A DNA stretch of 64,000 nucleotides from an uncultured Bacteroidales bacterium. GTDB lineage: Bacteria; Bacteroidota; Bacteroidia; Bacteroidales; Bacteroidaceae. The stretch spans positions 124,001 to 188,000 of the forward strand of contig CADCHQ010000017.1 of assembly GCA_902801325.1 (NCBI GenBank). Direction: 5' to 3'. Numbering within the stretch: the stretch's first letter is position 1; every line of letters starts with the position of its first letter. Positions 1-8,407 of this stretch are shown here, piece after piece. The notes beneath the pieces are model-generated. The model saw nothing but the letters and a program-made list of their open reading frames with translations, did no database searches and had not been told where the DNA came from. Made by a program: the position numbers and the translations under genes.

Positions 1-3000
1 TGTGGTGGTTGTATTGCCCAGCGTACCTCTACCACTTAAGGTAGCACCCTTGGCAACAGTCAGTGTGCTCTTACCAAGCATAATGTCGGATTTACTGCTA
101 TTGAGGCAAAGTTCACCTGCATTGACACGACAAGCACCAGAGAAGTCACCACTACCCGTGAACGTCATCTTACAAGTACCCACTTTGTTGAACAGCGACT
201 TGTTGTTGCCACCATCGTCGTGGATGATTCCAGCGAAGGAGAAATCGTGTCCATCGGAGTTTCCGATGTTCCATGTGTTATTACCACTGACGGCATTCTT
301 GTTCTGGAAGTTCGAAACAGCGTGATTCAGTGAACCGGAACCCGTCACAGCACCAATGGTCATTGCCTTTGCTACATTCGTCACACCACATCCTGAGGCG
401 ATGTCGAGTGTGCCATGAGGCATTCCCGATGTGCAATCGAAGGGAAGCCAGATGTTGGTGGTTACGTGCTTAACCGTACCCTCAAATTTCGACCAGTCAC
501 CAGAGATACGCACACGACTAACGGTGTTACGCGGAACGATGGTCAGCGTACCTTCACCCGTCAGCTTGTTGGTGTAGTTAGTGTAGTATTCAGTCGTCAG
601 TTGCCATGTTGCCGACTTTCCCTTAGGAACGATGATGGCGTGCGTTGTTGATTGTGTGTCGTCCCAAAGTGTTCCACCTTGGAGTTCGATGGTGGAAGCG
701 GCATTACCGCTACGCTCAGCAACAGCACCTTGCACGAGAGTCAACTTCGCAAGGTTATTGGTAGCAAAGCAAAGCAACGTACCTGCACCTCGTTTCTCAA
801 GCAGAGTACCTACAATGGGTTTGTCGGCACCAAAGTCAGCAGCATTGTTGATGACACCACCTTCGTCGGTACGCAGGCGGATGGGAGTACCCGTCTCTAC
901 CGCTGCCGTCGTTTGCAGGACAGCACCGTTTTCTATGATGAATTTCTGGTTCGACGTGTTCACTGCACCAAGGTTGCCATAAGCCTTATTCTCATTGCTC
1001 AATACGCTCACCTTGACCGTACCGCCACTGATGATGGTAGCACCCGTGTAAGTATTGTCATTGGAGATGGTCAGTGTGCCTGTACCTTGCTTCACAAGCG
1101 ATGCACCGCCCACGATCTTACCTATTCCGTTGAAGTTGTATGCCTTTGAACTGTTGACAATAACGGTGTCGGGATCGAGTTCGCCATTCAAGGCAACAGT
1201 GAACTTCGAAGCAGCATCGTCGAAGATGACCTTATCGCCCGAAACGAAGATATCCGTCTCGCCTTCAATGTTCTGGAAGTTCTCAGCATCGGCATAGTTC
1301 CATGTCGTGTTCTGAGCACCTGTCCAGTACACAGTAGCCGGATCACGAACGCCCTCAATATCGAGGTAGAGTTTCCCTTCCTCGTATTTCAGTGAAGCTT
1401 TTTGTCCAGCAATGCCCTCAACGATTATGTTGCTGATGTTACCCTTCACCGTCCCAATCTCACCGATGAAATAGCGACCTACAGCCAGTTGACTAGTGCC
1501 GTCGTTGGAATGAGCCACAACTTCCAACACCGGAGTAAGGTATTTAGGACCAAACTGTTGCCAAACCGTTGTTGTCTTTGCCTCGATGTTCAGTAGATTG
1601 GCATTGATTTGGTCAATCTTCAATCCATCGCTATAAGCATTCAGTTTCAGACGTGAGCCAAAGCCAAGAATCAGGGAGTCGGTGTTGACAGTTCCTGTCG
1701 GGCATACCGACGATCCATAGTCGGCCTTGATCGAACGGAAGGTTCCGCCATTACTGTTGAGTGTCGTATGACGATTGAGCCAGAGTGTGCTCTGCTTCAG
1801 TGTTCCATCGAAGTTGAGTGTACCTGCCCAAACGTTGGTAGGACCGGTGTAAGTCATGTCAACCTTCGGCAATACGAGGACTCCATCGCCTTGCTTTGCC
1901 AACGTCATTCCTCCTGTGAATGCACCACCCGAGGCCGTGCAAGTGTAATACTTATAGTTGATGACTGCAGTACCATCGGTCTTATTGCTATTGGTGCCTT
2001 GTACCCACGAAGGAACGTTGAATGTTGCCACATCAGGATTTGCACCATTGGCAATGGTCACCTTCGTGTCGTTGGTTTCGCACACGATGACGTGCTGACC
2101 TTGGTTAGCCGTAGAGATAGTGCCTCCGTTCTTGATTTCCGTGCGACCCGTCATCGTATATGGAGGAGGAGCCACCGTGATGCCTTCCATTTGACCGAGG
2201 AAGAAACTCGTGTGAGGCGGTTGGTTATAGCCCATGCACTGCCAAACCATTGCATTGCGATACTGATGGTCGTGCCAGAGTGTCGGGATACGATAGGTGG
2301 TAGAGATAGGCGTCGTGTAGATGCGGATATAAGCATTATCCGTTGTGCGAAGAACGATTTCCTCACGCCAGTCGCCGATAATGTCACCTTGAGCACATGG
2401 ATTGTTCTTCGAATCGTTATTGAGTTTGCAGCCATTCGACTGGAAAATACGGCCACCAGTAGTGGTCCACACTACGGCCTCGCGTTCTGTGCCAGGACTG
2501 TCGAGAATGCCCTCCACGAGGTCGCCCGTCCAATAGATACGGAAATTCAAATGACTCCAGTAGAGACCATCGTTCGTTCCACTCGTAGATGGCACACCGC
2601 TACCCGTGAGTTCCTTGTCGGCAACAGAAGAGATGAGTGCGGAATTGACACTTCGACCCATGCAACCAGGGAAGGCGTTCGAGAAATTACCCATCAGGCC
2701 ACGACCATCGTCAGTAGTGCCCTTTGAGCGATAGTAAATCTTTGAAGTAGTGGCATTTCGATAGTTGTTGTTTGGTTCATCCTCGTTACAAGCGAAGAAT
2801 TCCAGACCCTTGCGATAGGGGTCGAAATCGCCACAATGCTGAGCATCTCCGTGTCCAAGGCCAGTGGTGGAGAGTCCTTTTCCGTTGTCGTCGATAACCA
2901 TCGAACCGAACACGATCTCGTCGCGTCCGTCCTCATCGACGTCGGCAATGCCAAAGTTATGGTAACCATTGCCGTACCAAGGGTCTTCCCATCCTTCATT

Positions 3001-4071
3001 ATTGCTCCATTCCCAGTACAGGGTGAGTTTATGCGTCTGGTGGTCGACACTGAAGGCTTTCATGTGGTGCTTCGTGTAACAACCGCGTCCGAGGAAGATG
3101 TAGGGATTGCGACCATCGAGGAAGGGTGCTCCGAAATAGTGCTTTGTAGAACGGTGGCCAACGATTCCCGACCCCCAGTCGCTGTCATTGCCACGGGGAA
3201 GGGGGTAGGCAATCCAGGGAGAGTTCTCATTTCCACTGAGGTTGTACGGCTTACCGGTAGCACCTTCCAGATAGAGCAGATACTCATTTCCCGTGCTGGT
3301 GTATTCCATACCACTCCAACGTGTGTCGACTGACGAGGAACCTATCGTTTTGGTTGTTCCGTCGGCCATGTGGAGTATCATATTGTCAGCACCACGAAGA
3401 AGGCATTCGGCCTTGCCGTCCTGATCCCAGTCGAACATGACGATATCCCACTGTTCGTCGGCACCTGCCATCATGTTAGGTCCCATGTCCATCCACCACA
3501 GGCGTTCGCCTTTCAGGTTGTAGCATTCATAGTGGTGGAACTTGGTCTTGTTGCTCGGATTACGTACGTCACCGCCATAGTTGCGCTTTACGAGGAACTC
3601 CGTAATACCATCGCCATCCACGTCTCCCAACGAAATGTCGTTGATGATGTACTCCGATGTGGCATCTTTACCATCGCGGTCTACCACTTTTGCAACGGCA
3701 AATTGCTTGTAGCCCTCGTTCCAACGTGTCACTTCGGCACTCTTCGTCTGTTCAACGCCCTTCACTACAGCCGCCACCTGATACTTAGTGGAAGCATTGC
3801 CACCAGTGTGGTTGTAGTTCGAGGCCTTCAGGTTTGAACCCACCAAAGTGCCGTTAGCATACAGGTTGTAGGTGACACCATAGTATTCTTCAGCAAAAAT
3901 GCGCCAACTGACTAAGTTTCCGCTCGATGAACTGGGAACAGCCACAAGTCCGCGATCGAGTTTATCGGTCACACGCTGTGCCTGGACAAGTCCCAGTTGA
4001 AAGTTGAAAATTGAAAGTTGAAAGTTTGCTACGCCCACGAGCAATAGCAAAGAAAGAAAGATTCTTTTCAT
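1..4071 (-). CDS. Rhamnogalacturonan lyase (PL11-like) with C-terminal autotransporter-type beta repeats; 3' end cut by window edge
   Basis: Reading from the ATG at 4071 gives 1357 uninterrupted codons to the window edge, with no stop reached. Residues 1-30 are a signal peptide (MKRIFLSLLLLVGVANFQLS...VQAQ). After it come a beta domain (RVTDKLDRGLVAVPSSSSGN) and a propeller-like region with calcium-type loops (DVDGDG near 149, DWDQDGKAE near 213, DVDEDGRDE near 376), the usual plan of family PL11, which cleaves the rhamnogalacturonan-I backbone by beta-elimination. From about residue 720 on the sequence changes to autotransporter-associated beta-strand repeats (GDGVLVLPKVDMTYTGPTNV near 727, GTGTLTISNDNTYTGATI near 994, and another near 1294), which probably form a long beta-helix. 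The second half of the signal peptide (NFQLSIFNFQLG) is encoded by an interspersed repeat found elsewhere between genes. The enzyme is probably secreted or surface-bound; the missing end may carry a type IX sorting domain. Confidence 0.85.
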   Translation of the reverse strand, partial: MKRIFLSLLLLVGVANFQLSIFNFQLGLVQAQRVTDKLDRGLVAVPSSSSGNLVSWRIFAEEYYGVTYNLYANGTLVGSNLKASNYNHTGGNASTKYQVAAVVKGVEQTKSAEVTRWNEGYKQFAVAKVVDRDGKDATSEYIINDISLGDVDGDGITEFLVKRNYGGDVRNPSNKTKFHHYECYNLKGERLWWMDMGPNMMAGADEQWDIVMFDWDQDGKAECLLRGADNMILHMADGTTKTIGSSSVDTRWSGMEYTSTGNEYLLYLEGATGKPYNLSGNENSPWIAYPLPRGNDSDWGSGIVGHRSTKHYFGAPFLDGRNPYIFLGRGCYTKHHMKAFSVDHQTHKLTLYWEWSNNEGWEDPWYGNGYHNFGIADVDEDGRDEIVFGSMVIDDNGKGLSTTGLGHGDAQHCGDFDPYRKGLEFFACNEDEPNNNYRNATTSKIYYRSKGTTDDGRGLMGNFSNAFPGCMGRSVNSALISSVADKELTGSGVPSTSGTNDGLYWSHLNFRIYWTGDLVEGILDSPGTEREAVVWTTTGGRIFQSNGCKLNNDSKNNPCAQGDIIGDWREEIVLRTTDNAYIRIYTTPISTTYRIPTLWHDHQYRNAMVWQCMGYNQPPHTSFFLGQMEGITVAPPPYTMTGRTEIKNGGTISTANQGQHVIVCETNDTKVTIANGANPDVATFNVPSWVQGTNSNKTDGTAVINYKYYTCTASGGAFTGGMTLAKQGDGVLVLPKVDMTYTGPTNVWAGTLNFDGTLKQSTLWLNRHTTLNSNGGTFRSIKADYGSSVCPTGTVNTDSLILGFGSRLKLNAYSDGLKIDQINANLLNIEAKTTTVWQQFGPKYLTPVLEVVAHSNDGTSQLAVGRYFIGEIGTVKGNISNIIVEGIAGQKASLKYEEGKLYLDIEGVRDPATVYWTGAQNTTWNYADAENFQNIEGETDIFVSGDKVIFDDAASKFTVALNGELDPDTVIVNSSKAYNFNGIGKIVGGASLVKQGTGTLTISNDNTYTGATIISGGTVKVSVLSNENKAYGNLGAVNTSNQKFIIENGAVLQTTAAVETGTPIRLRTDEGGVINNAADFGADKPIVGTLLEKRGAGTLLCFATNNLAKLTLVQGAVAERSGNAASTIELQGGTLWDDTQSTTHAIIVPKGKSATWQLTTEYYTNYTNKLTGEGTLTIVPRNTVSRVRISGDWSKFEGTVKHVTTNIWLPFDCTSGMPHGTLDIASGCGVTNVAKAMTIGAVTGSGSLNHAVSNFQNKNAVSGNNTWNIGNSDGHDFSFAGIIHDDGGNNKSLFNKVGTCKMTFTGSGDFSGACRVNAGELCLNSSKSDIMLGKSTLTVAKGATLSGRGTLGNTTTT
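3994..4027. repeat. Interspersed repeat (TTGAAAGTTGAAAATTG type) inside a signal peptide
   Basis: Runs of TTGAAAGTTGAAAATTGAAA lie in frame in the signal peptide of the PL11 enzyme. The same style of repeat is intergenic at 8204-8235 and 41779-41835. On the minus strand it encodes NFQLSIFNFQLG, hydrophobic enough to be tolerated in a signal peptide. Confidence 0.75.
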
Positions 4072-4119
4072 ATTGGTTAGTTAATTATGTCAATTAAATC
4101 GGCGTTAACCGACTGTGAA

Positions 4120-5415
4120 TCACAAGAATTCGGGTAACTGATACAGGCGTGTGCCATTACTGCCCTTGATGAGTATGGTTCGTCCCTCGACGGGATGACT
4201 CTGCAGTTCTTGTTTTACTTCTTCCACGTCGCGGAAAGTGCGAAAATCATGCTTTGCCTGTGCAAAAAGCTCGCCTACGAGCCACACTTCTGCCCCACTT
4301 TCGCGTGCTTTGTCCACAATGCGCTGATGTTCGGCACTGCTTTCCTCGCCCAACTCGCGCATATCGCCCAGAATCATCATCTTGCGTTCTGCACGTATCT
4401 GTTGGAAATTGTCGAGAGCGGCGGTCATAGACGTGGGATTAGCGTTATATGCATCGATAATGAGTCGATTGCGACCCGTATCCCGGAACTCGCTTCGGTT
4501 GTTGGTGGGCTGATAGTTGGCAAGAGCCTCATTGATTAGGCTGAAAGGCACACCAAACTGCATTCCCACGGCCACTGCCGCCATCAGGTTGTGAATGTTG
4601 TATGCGCCTATCAGGTGTGTCTGCACCGTGTGCCACTGGGTATGTTCCTGACGATAGCGGAATTTCACGAACGGGTTGCATTCCACCACCTCACCCCAGA
4701 CTTCTGCGCCAGGTGCTCCTGTCAAACCGTATCGCACGGCAGGCAGATTACCGGCCATAGCCACGAGATTCTCTTCAGAAGCATTCAGAAAGATGCCTAT
4801 CTTATTGTGATTGCGGATGTAATCATAGAGTTCGCCCTTGGTCTTCTTTACACCCTCAAACGAACCAAAACCTTCCAGATGAGCACGACCAACGTTGGTA
4901 ATCAGGCCCATGTCGGGGTCAACTATTTCACTCAACTGAGCAATTTCACCAGGATGGTTGGCACCCGTCTCAATGATGCCAAAACCATCATCGTCCTTCA
5001 GTGTGAGCAGGGTCAAAGGCACACCGATGTGGTTGTTCAGGTTGCCTTGTGTCCACTGCACGGGACCTATCTGACTGAGAACTGAGGACACGAGTTCCTT
5101 GGTCGTGGTCTTGCCATTGGTGCCTGTAACCTGAATAATCATCTTGCCTGGCAACTGTTCGCGATGGTAATGTGCCAACTGTTGCAAGGTTTCCAACACA
5201 TTATCGACCAACACAAAGCGTTCGTCACAAGCCACACTCGGATCATCTACTACTGCAACAGCACATCCCGCCTCCAAGGCTTTCTGTGCATATTGATTGC
5301 CATCGAAAGTCTCTCCCTTGAGGGCAAAGAACATGGAACCCACAGGACAACGACGACTGTCGGTCGTCACCACTGGATGTTGCCTATAAATGGCGTATAA
5401 TTGCTCTATTATCAT
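4120..5415 (-). CDS. murF: UDP-N-acetylmuramoyl-tripeptide--D-alanyl-D-alanine ligase
   Basis: MurF adds D-Ala-D-Ala to UDP-MurNAc-tripeptide in the cytoplasm, the last soluble step of peptidoglycan precursor synthesis. The 431-residue product has the Mur ligase plan: an N-terminal substrate domain (TTDSR, FFALKGETFDG), the ATP loop GTNGKTT at about 98-104, the central motif ETGANHPGEIA, and a C-terminal ligase domain (RLIIDAYNANPTSM, ILGDMRELG, LIKGSNGTRL). The frame stays open upstream to a GTG at 5460, but a promoter -7 box (TATATTTG, 5438-5445) lies inside that extension. The ATG at 5415 (MIIEQLYAIY) or 5424 is therefore the likely start. It stands alone, 48 bp downstream of the PL11 start on the same strand. 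Confidence 0.93.
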   Translation of the reverse strand: MIIEQLYAIYRQHPVVTTDSRRCPVGSMFFALKGETFDGNQYAQKALEAGCAVAVVDDPSVACDERFVLVDNVLETLQQLAHYHREQLPGKMIIQVTGTNGKTTTKELVSSVLSQIGPVQWTQGNLNNHIGVPLTLLTLKDDDGFGIIETGANHPGEIAQLSEIVDPDMGLITNVGRAHLEGFGSFEGVKKTKGELYDYIRNHNKIGIFLNASEENLVAMAGNLPAVRYGLTGAPGAEVWGEVVECNPFVKFRYRQEHTQWHTVQTHLIGAYNIHNLMAAVAVGMQFGVPFSLINEALANYQPTNNRSEFRDTGRNRLIIDAYNANPTSMTAALDNFQQIRAERKMMILGDMRELGEESSAEHQRIVDKARESGAEVWLVGELFAQAKHDFRTFRDVEEVKQELQSHPVEGRTILIKGSNGTRLYQLPEFL

Positions 5416-5437
5416 CAAATTCATCAAAATAACGGCA

Positions 5438-5445
5438 CAAATATA
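5438..5445 (-). promoter_or_regulatory. Promoter -7 box for murF
   Basis: TATATTTG matches the Bacteroidetes -7 consensus TAnnTTTG. Transcription would begin near 5432, only 8-17 nt before the candidate ATGs, which argues against the upstream GTG start. No convincing -33 TTG was found. Confidence 0.5.
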
Positions 5446-5471
5446 CATCATTTTTTTCACATCTGCGCTCG

Positions 5472-5511
5472 CGCACGGGAATATTTAGTGTTTTTAACAC
5501 GATTCCGTGCG
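5472..5511. promoter_or_regulatory. Imperfect inverted repeat upstream of the murF promoter
   Basis: CGCACGGGAAT pairs with ATTCCGTGCG (one bulge), and inner arms GTGTT/AACAC extend the dyad. It lies about 27 bp upstream of the murF -7 box, a position suited to an operator. No T-run follows on either side, so a terminator is less likely. Function is unknown. Confidence 0.45.
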
Positions 5512-6001
5512 ACAAAACAAGCGAAAAAAGGAGGAGTGATTCCATAAGATTCAGTGTACAAAACTCGTCACAAAGACACCCCAAGCATCGATTTTCTTCG
5601 ATGAAATGGGCGTTTTTTGAAAATATACCAGTTACTGACCTTTAGGAAAAGATATAAAGATATAACGAAATAACAAATAACAAAATAACAATAAGCTTTT
5701 TTACCTATTACAAAGTAGAGGTACATCCTAAAATTTATTATATATTATAATAAATTATAATATATAATAAAATCTAATATATAATAATCATATCATATAT
5801 CTTGGTATTAATATAACAATCTATTACTCTTGATTGACACATTGCAGTGCAAAATCCTTATTGTTATAGTGTGATTTTGTGATTTGTTATCTTTGCCTCT
5901 GATAAAGCAACCGCAAATCCACACTAATTATTTGTGTATTAAATCGTTACAATGTTTTCACAAAAAAAAAGATGTTTTTTTCGCTCGCACTCTCCCGCGC
6001 G

Positions 6002-6033
6002 TTTGCGAATGTTAATTTTTTTTCGTACCTTTG
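6002..6033 (+). promoter_or_regulatory. Orphan promoter (TTTG - 20 bp - TACCTTTG)
   Basis: TTTG at 6002-6005 and TACCTTTG at 6026-6033 are separated by 20 bp, a near-ideal Bacteroidetes promoter. The next gene starts nearly 380 bp downstream and has its own promoter, so this one may drive a non-coding RNA or a long leader. Confidence 0.5.
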
Positions 6034-6324
6034 AAGTAAAATAAGCTCAAGGCTCATCGAATAAGTGCACGGGAGGCATCGTACAAGTTTACGACACGAC
6101 GCGTACAAGCATACAACAACAATACGGCATTAATAGCCGGCCACATACAGCACGGTCTTTGACATATTTTCATTAAAAAAAGGAACGCTTTGCAATGCTT
6201 CGGCCAGTGTCGAGTCCACCTTCGCCGACAAAAGCGACTGGAAAAGCAGGCCAACGGCTCGCAAATGGCCAACGAGCCAGCCTAAAGAACCTCTCTGTCG
6301 ATTTTTTTATAAAAAAACTTCGCT

Positions 6325-6359
6325 TTTGTGCATCATTCCACAATTTTTTCCTAACTTTG
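6325..6359 (+). promoter_or_regulatory. Promoter of folP
   Basis: TAACTTTG at 6352-6359 matches the -7 consensus, with a TTTG at 6325-6328 (spacing 23 bp, slightly long). The start point would be near 6366. Confidence 0.5.
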
Positions 6360-6411
6360 TCTGTCATTATCAATGATAGGGGCGCATGCGAAAGCGCATA
6401 CGCACGCAGAC

Positions 6412-7215
6412 ATGAAGAACGACGCAACATATTCTCTGAACATCGGTGGTCGACTTCTTGAATGGACAAAACCACTCGTGATGGGCATCCTGAACGCGAC
6501 GCCCGACTCGTTCTTTGCCAACAGCCGCAAACAGACGGCGGAGGACATTGCTGCGCGTGCAAGGCAGATAGTGGAAGAGGGTGCCACAATCGTCGACGTG
6601 GGTGCATACAGCACACGCCCTGGCGCCTCGGAAGTGAGCGAGGAAGAGGAACTGCGCCGACTGCGTCAAGCGCTGAACGTAGTCAAGCAGGAAGTGCCGG
6701 ACGCGGTGCTTTCGGTTGACACCTTCCGAGCATCGGTGGTTGAAAAAATTGCCGACGAGTATGGCCCTTTCATCGTAAACGACGTGACGGGAGGCAGCGA
6801 CTCTGAAATGTTTGCCACAGTCAGCAGGATGGGACTGCCTTATGTGCTCACCAACGTTGCCGGCACTGCCCTACCCCTGGCATTGGCCGAATCGATTTCA
6901 CACCTTCGCGAGATGGGACAGTGCGACATCATCATCGACCCTGGTTTCGGCTTTGGAAAGACGCTGGACGAGAACTACCAGATAATGGGCCAGTTGGAAG
7001 CCTACAAGGCACTGGAACTCCCGCTATTGGTGGGTGTGTCGAGGAAGAGCATGATCTACCGACTGCTGGAATGCACACCCGACGAAGCCCTCAACGGCAC
7101 CACAGCACTCCACACGCTGGCCTTGCAGAGCGGAGCCGATATCCTTCGAGTGCATGACGTGAGGGAAGCAGTGGAGACCATCAGGATAGTCTCTAAGGTG
7201 AAGGATGAAGGATGA
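6412..7215 (+). CDS. folP: Dihydropteroate synthase
   Basis: FolP condenses p-aminobenzoate with 6-hydroxymethyl-dihydropterin diphosphate to give dihydropteroate (folate pathway, cytoplasm). Family signatures are MGILNATPDSF near the N-terminus, IVDVGAYSTRPGA, LSVDTFRASV, VNDVTGG, IIDPGFGFGKT and LVGVSRKSM, spread over a TIM barrel of about 267 residues. An upstream in-frame ATG at 6373 would add 13 low-complexity residues and leave almost no leader; the ATG at 6412 (MKNDATYSLNIGGRLLEW) fits family N-termini better. The last residues (KVKDEG) and the stop codon are encoded by a GATGAAGGATGAAGG interspersed repeat that runs on past the gene. A diadenylate cyclase gene follows, a common Bacteroidetes pairing. 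Confidence 0.93.
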   Translation: MKNDATYSLNIGGRLLEWTKPLVMGILNATPDSFFANSRKQTAEDIAARARQIVEEGATIVDVGAYSTRPGASEVSEEEELRRLRQALNVVKQEVPDAVLSVDTFRASVVEKIADEYGPFIVNDVTGGSDSEMFATVSRMGLPYVLTNVAGTALPLALAESISHLREMGQCDIIIDPGFGFGKTLDENYQIMGQLEAYKALELPLLVGVSRKSMIYRLLECTPDEALNGTTALHTLALQSGADILRVHDVREAVETIRIVSKVKDEG

Positions 7216-7220
7216 AGGGT

Positions 7221-7357
7221 GTAATCGGACGGCCGAAGGCCTACACTTGCGTAACAAAGTGGAGCAAGTAATCGGACGGCAAAGCCTACGCTTGCGTAAC
7301 AAAGTGGAGCAAGTAATCGGACGGCAAAGCCTACGCTTGCGTAACAAAGTGGAGCAA
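7221..7357. repeat. Tandem array, three copies of a 45-47 bp GC-rich repeat
   Basis: Three copies begin with GTAATCGGACGGC at 7221, 7268 and 7313, each running through CTACGCTTGCGTAACAAAG and GTGGAGCAA. The first copy is 2 bp longer (GGCCGAAGGCC versus GGCAAAGCC). Related single copies occur near 28410 and inside the U32 gene at 43985-44010 and 44790-44820. No coding function is apparent. Confidence 0.9.
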
Positions 7358-7417
7358 GAAGGGTGAAGGAAAAGATCGTATAATTGTCAAATCGTAAAAT
7401 CGTAAAATCGACATAAG

Positions 7418-8203
7418 GTGTTCTTCAATTTCGGACTAAAAGATGCAATAGACATACTGCTTGTGGCGGTCATCCTCTACTACTGCTACAAGGTGATGAA
7501 GCGCTCGCGCTCCGTCAACATCTTCTATGGCGTGCTCATCTTTGTCAGCTTCTGGATCATCGTCTCCAAAGTCCTCGACATGAAACTGTTGGGAGGCATT
7601 CTGAACCAGTTGGTCAACGTTGGTGCAATCGCCCTCATCATTCTGTTCCAAGAAGACATCCGGCATTTCTTCTACGACCTGGGAGCACACGAGAAGGCCA
7701 GCAAGTTTATGCGACTGTTCCGAAGCGACAGAAAGCGACGCAAGGACAATGAATACCGCAACGACCGCGAGGTCATCTTCCCCATCGTTATGGCCTGTCT
7801 GAACATGAGCAAACAGCACATTGGTGCCTTGATTGTGATGGAGAACGATATGCCGCTGACCGAAGCCATACGGTCGGGAGAGACCATCAACGCCCGCATC
7901 ACACAACGACTGATAGAAAACATATTCTTCAAGAATAGCCCGCTTCACGACGGTGCGATGATCATCTCGGAAGGAAAGATAACGGCTGCTGCCTGCATCC
8001 TGCCCATCTCTCACGACCTGGACATTCCCAAGGAATTCGGTCTGCGCCACCGTGCAGGTAAGGGAATCACTTCCGAAACCGATGCTCTGGCCATCATCGT
8101 CAGCGAAGAGACGGGTAACATAACTGCTGCATACAGCGACCAGTTCCGAAGCCACCTCTCTGCCGAAGAACTGGAAATCATACTGCTGAAAGGAAGGTTT
8201 TGA
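7418..8203 (+). CDS. dacA: Diadenylate cyclase (CdaA/DacA type)
   Basis: This membrane enzyme makes cyclic di-AMP from two ATP; c-di-AMP regulates potassium, osmolyte and cell-wall homeostasis. The 261-residue product has three N-terminal membrane helices (AIDILLVAVILYYCYKVM, FYGVLIFVSFWIIV, LVNVGAIALIILF), a short linker, and a DAC domain with both active-site motifs: DGA near 178 (SPLHDGAMI) and RHR near 210 (GLRHRAGKG). Length and plan match CdaA rather than DisA. The start is GTG at 7418, with no clear Shine-Dalgarno, as is usual in the phylum. It lies about 200 bp downstream of folP, separated by the repeat array. Confidence 0.92.
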   Translation: MFFNFGLKDAIDILLVAVILYYCYKVMKRSRSVNIFYGVLIFVSFWIIVSKVLDMKLLGGILNQLVNVGAIALIILFQEDIRHFFYDLGAHEKASKFMRLFRSDRKRRKDNEYRNDREVIFPIVMACLNMSKQHIGALIVMENDMPLTEAIRSGETINARITQRLIENIFFKNSPLHDGAMIISEGKITAAACILPISHDLDIPKEFGLRHRAGKGITSETDALAIIVSEETGNITAAYSDQFRSHLSAEELEIILLKGRF

Positions 8204-8400
8204 ACATTGAACTTTGAAAATTGAACATTGAAGGCTGCGATTGAGCGAGGGTAGAATGAAGTTTACTTCGATTATGCCGAGCGTGAGCAGACTAGAGACA
8301 AAGTCTCAACATTGAAAATTGACTCGAGACGCAGTCTCAACATTTGACATTTAACATTTGACACTTGACACTTGACATTTGACATTTAACATATAAAACA
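8204..8400. repeat. Intergenic mosaic of interspersed repeats
   Basis: Three repeat styles abut: TTGAACATTGAACTTTGAAAA at the left; an 80-bp element at 8234-8313 starting GCTGCGATTGAGCGAG and ending GAGCAGACTAGAGACAAAG, with a related copy at 42801-42877; and TTTGACATTTAACATTTGACACTTGAC at the right. No promoter for pta is obvious within it. Confidence 0.8.
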
Positions 8401-8407
8401 TACCATT

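Larger units (their letters stand above)
5512..6411. other. Long non-coding stretch between murF and folP
   Basis: About 900 bp without a credible gene; short frames here have no recognisable content. It holds simple AAATAAC-type repeats (about 5650-5695), an AT-only palindromic block (about 5731-5802), a possible -7 box TATCTTTGC at 5888-5896, and a well-formed promoter at 6002-6033. The segment 6040-6300 could be a transcribed leader or a non-coding RNA. Confidence 0.5.

Noticed and set aside
1055..2727. Long plus-strand open frames across the PL11 region
   Set aside because: They are antisense to a protein with clear domains and have no promoter or family match.
5731..5802. AT-rich block as replication origin
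   Set aside because: No DnaA boxes or dnaA/dnaN nearby; simple AT repeats suffice.
6054..6672. Several overlapping open frames on the minus strand
   Set aside because: They are antisense to folP and its leader, rich in Cys/Arg, with no recognisable domain; composition artefacts.
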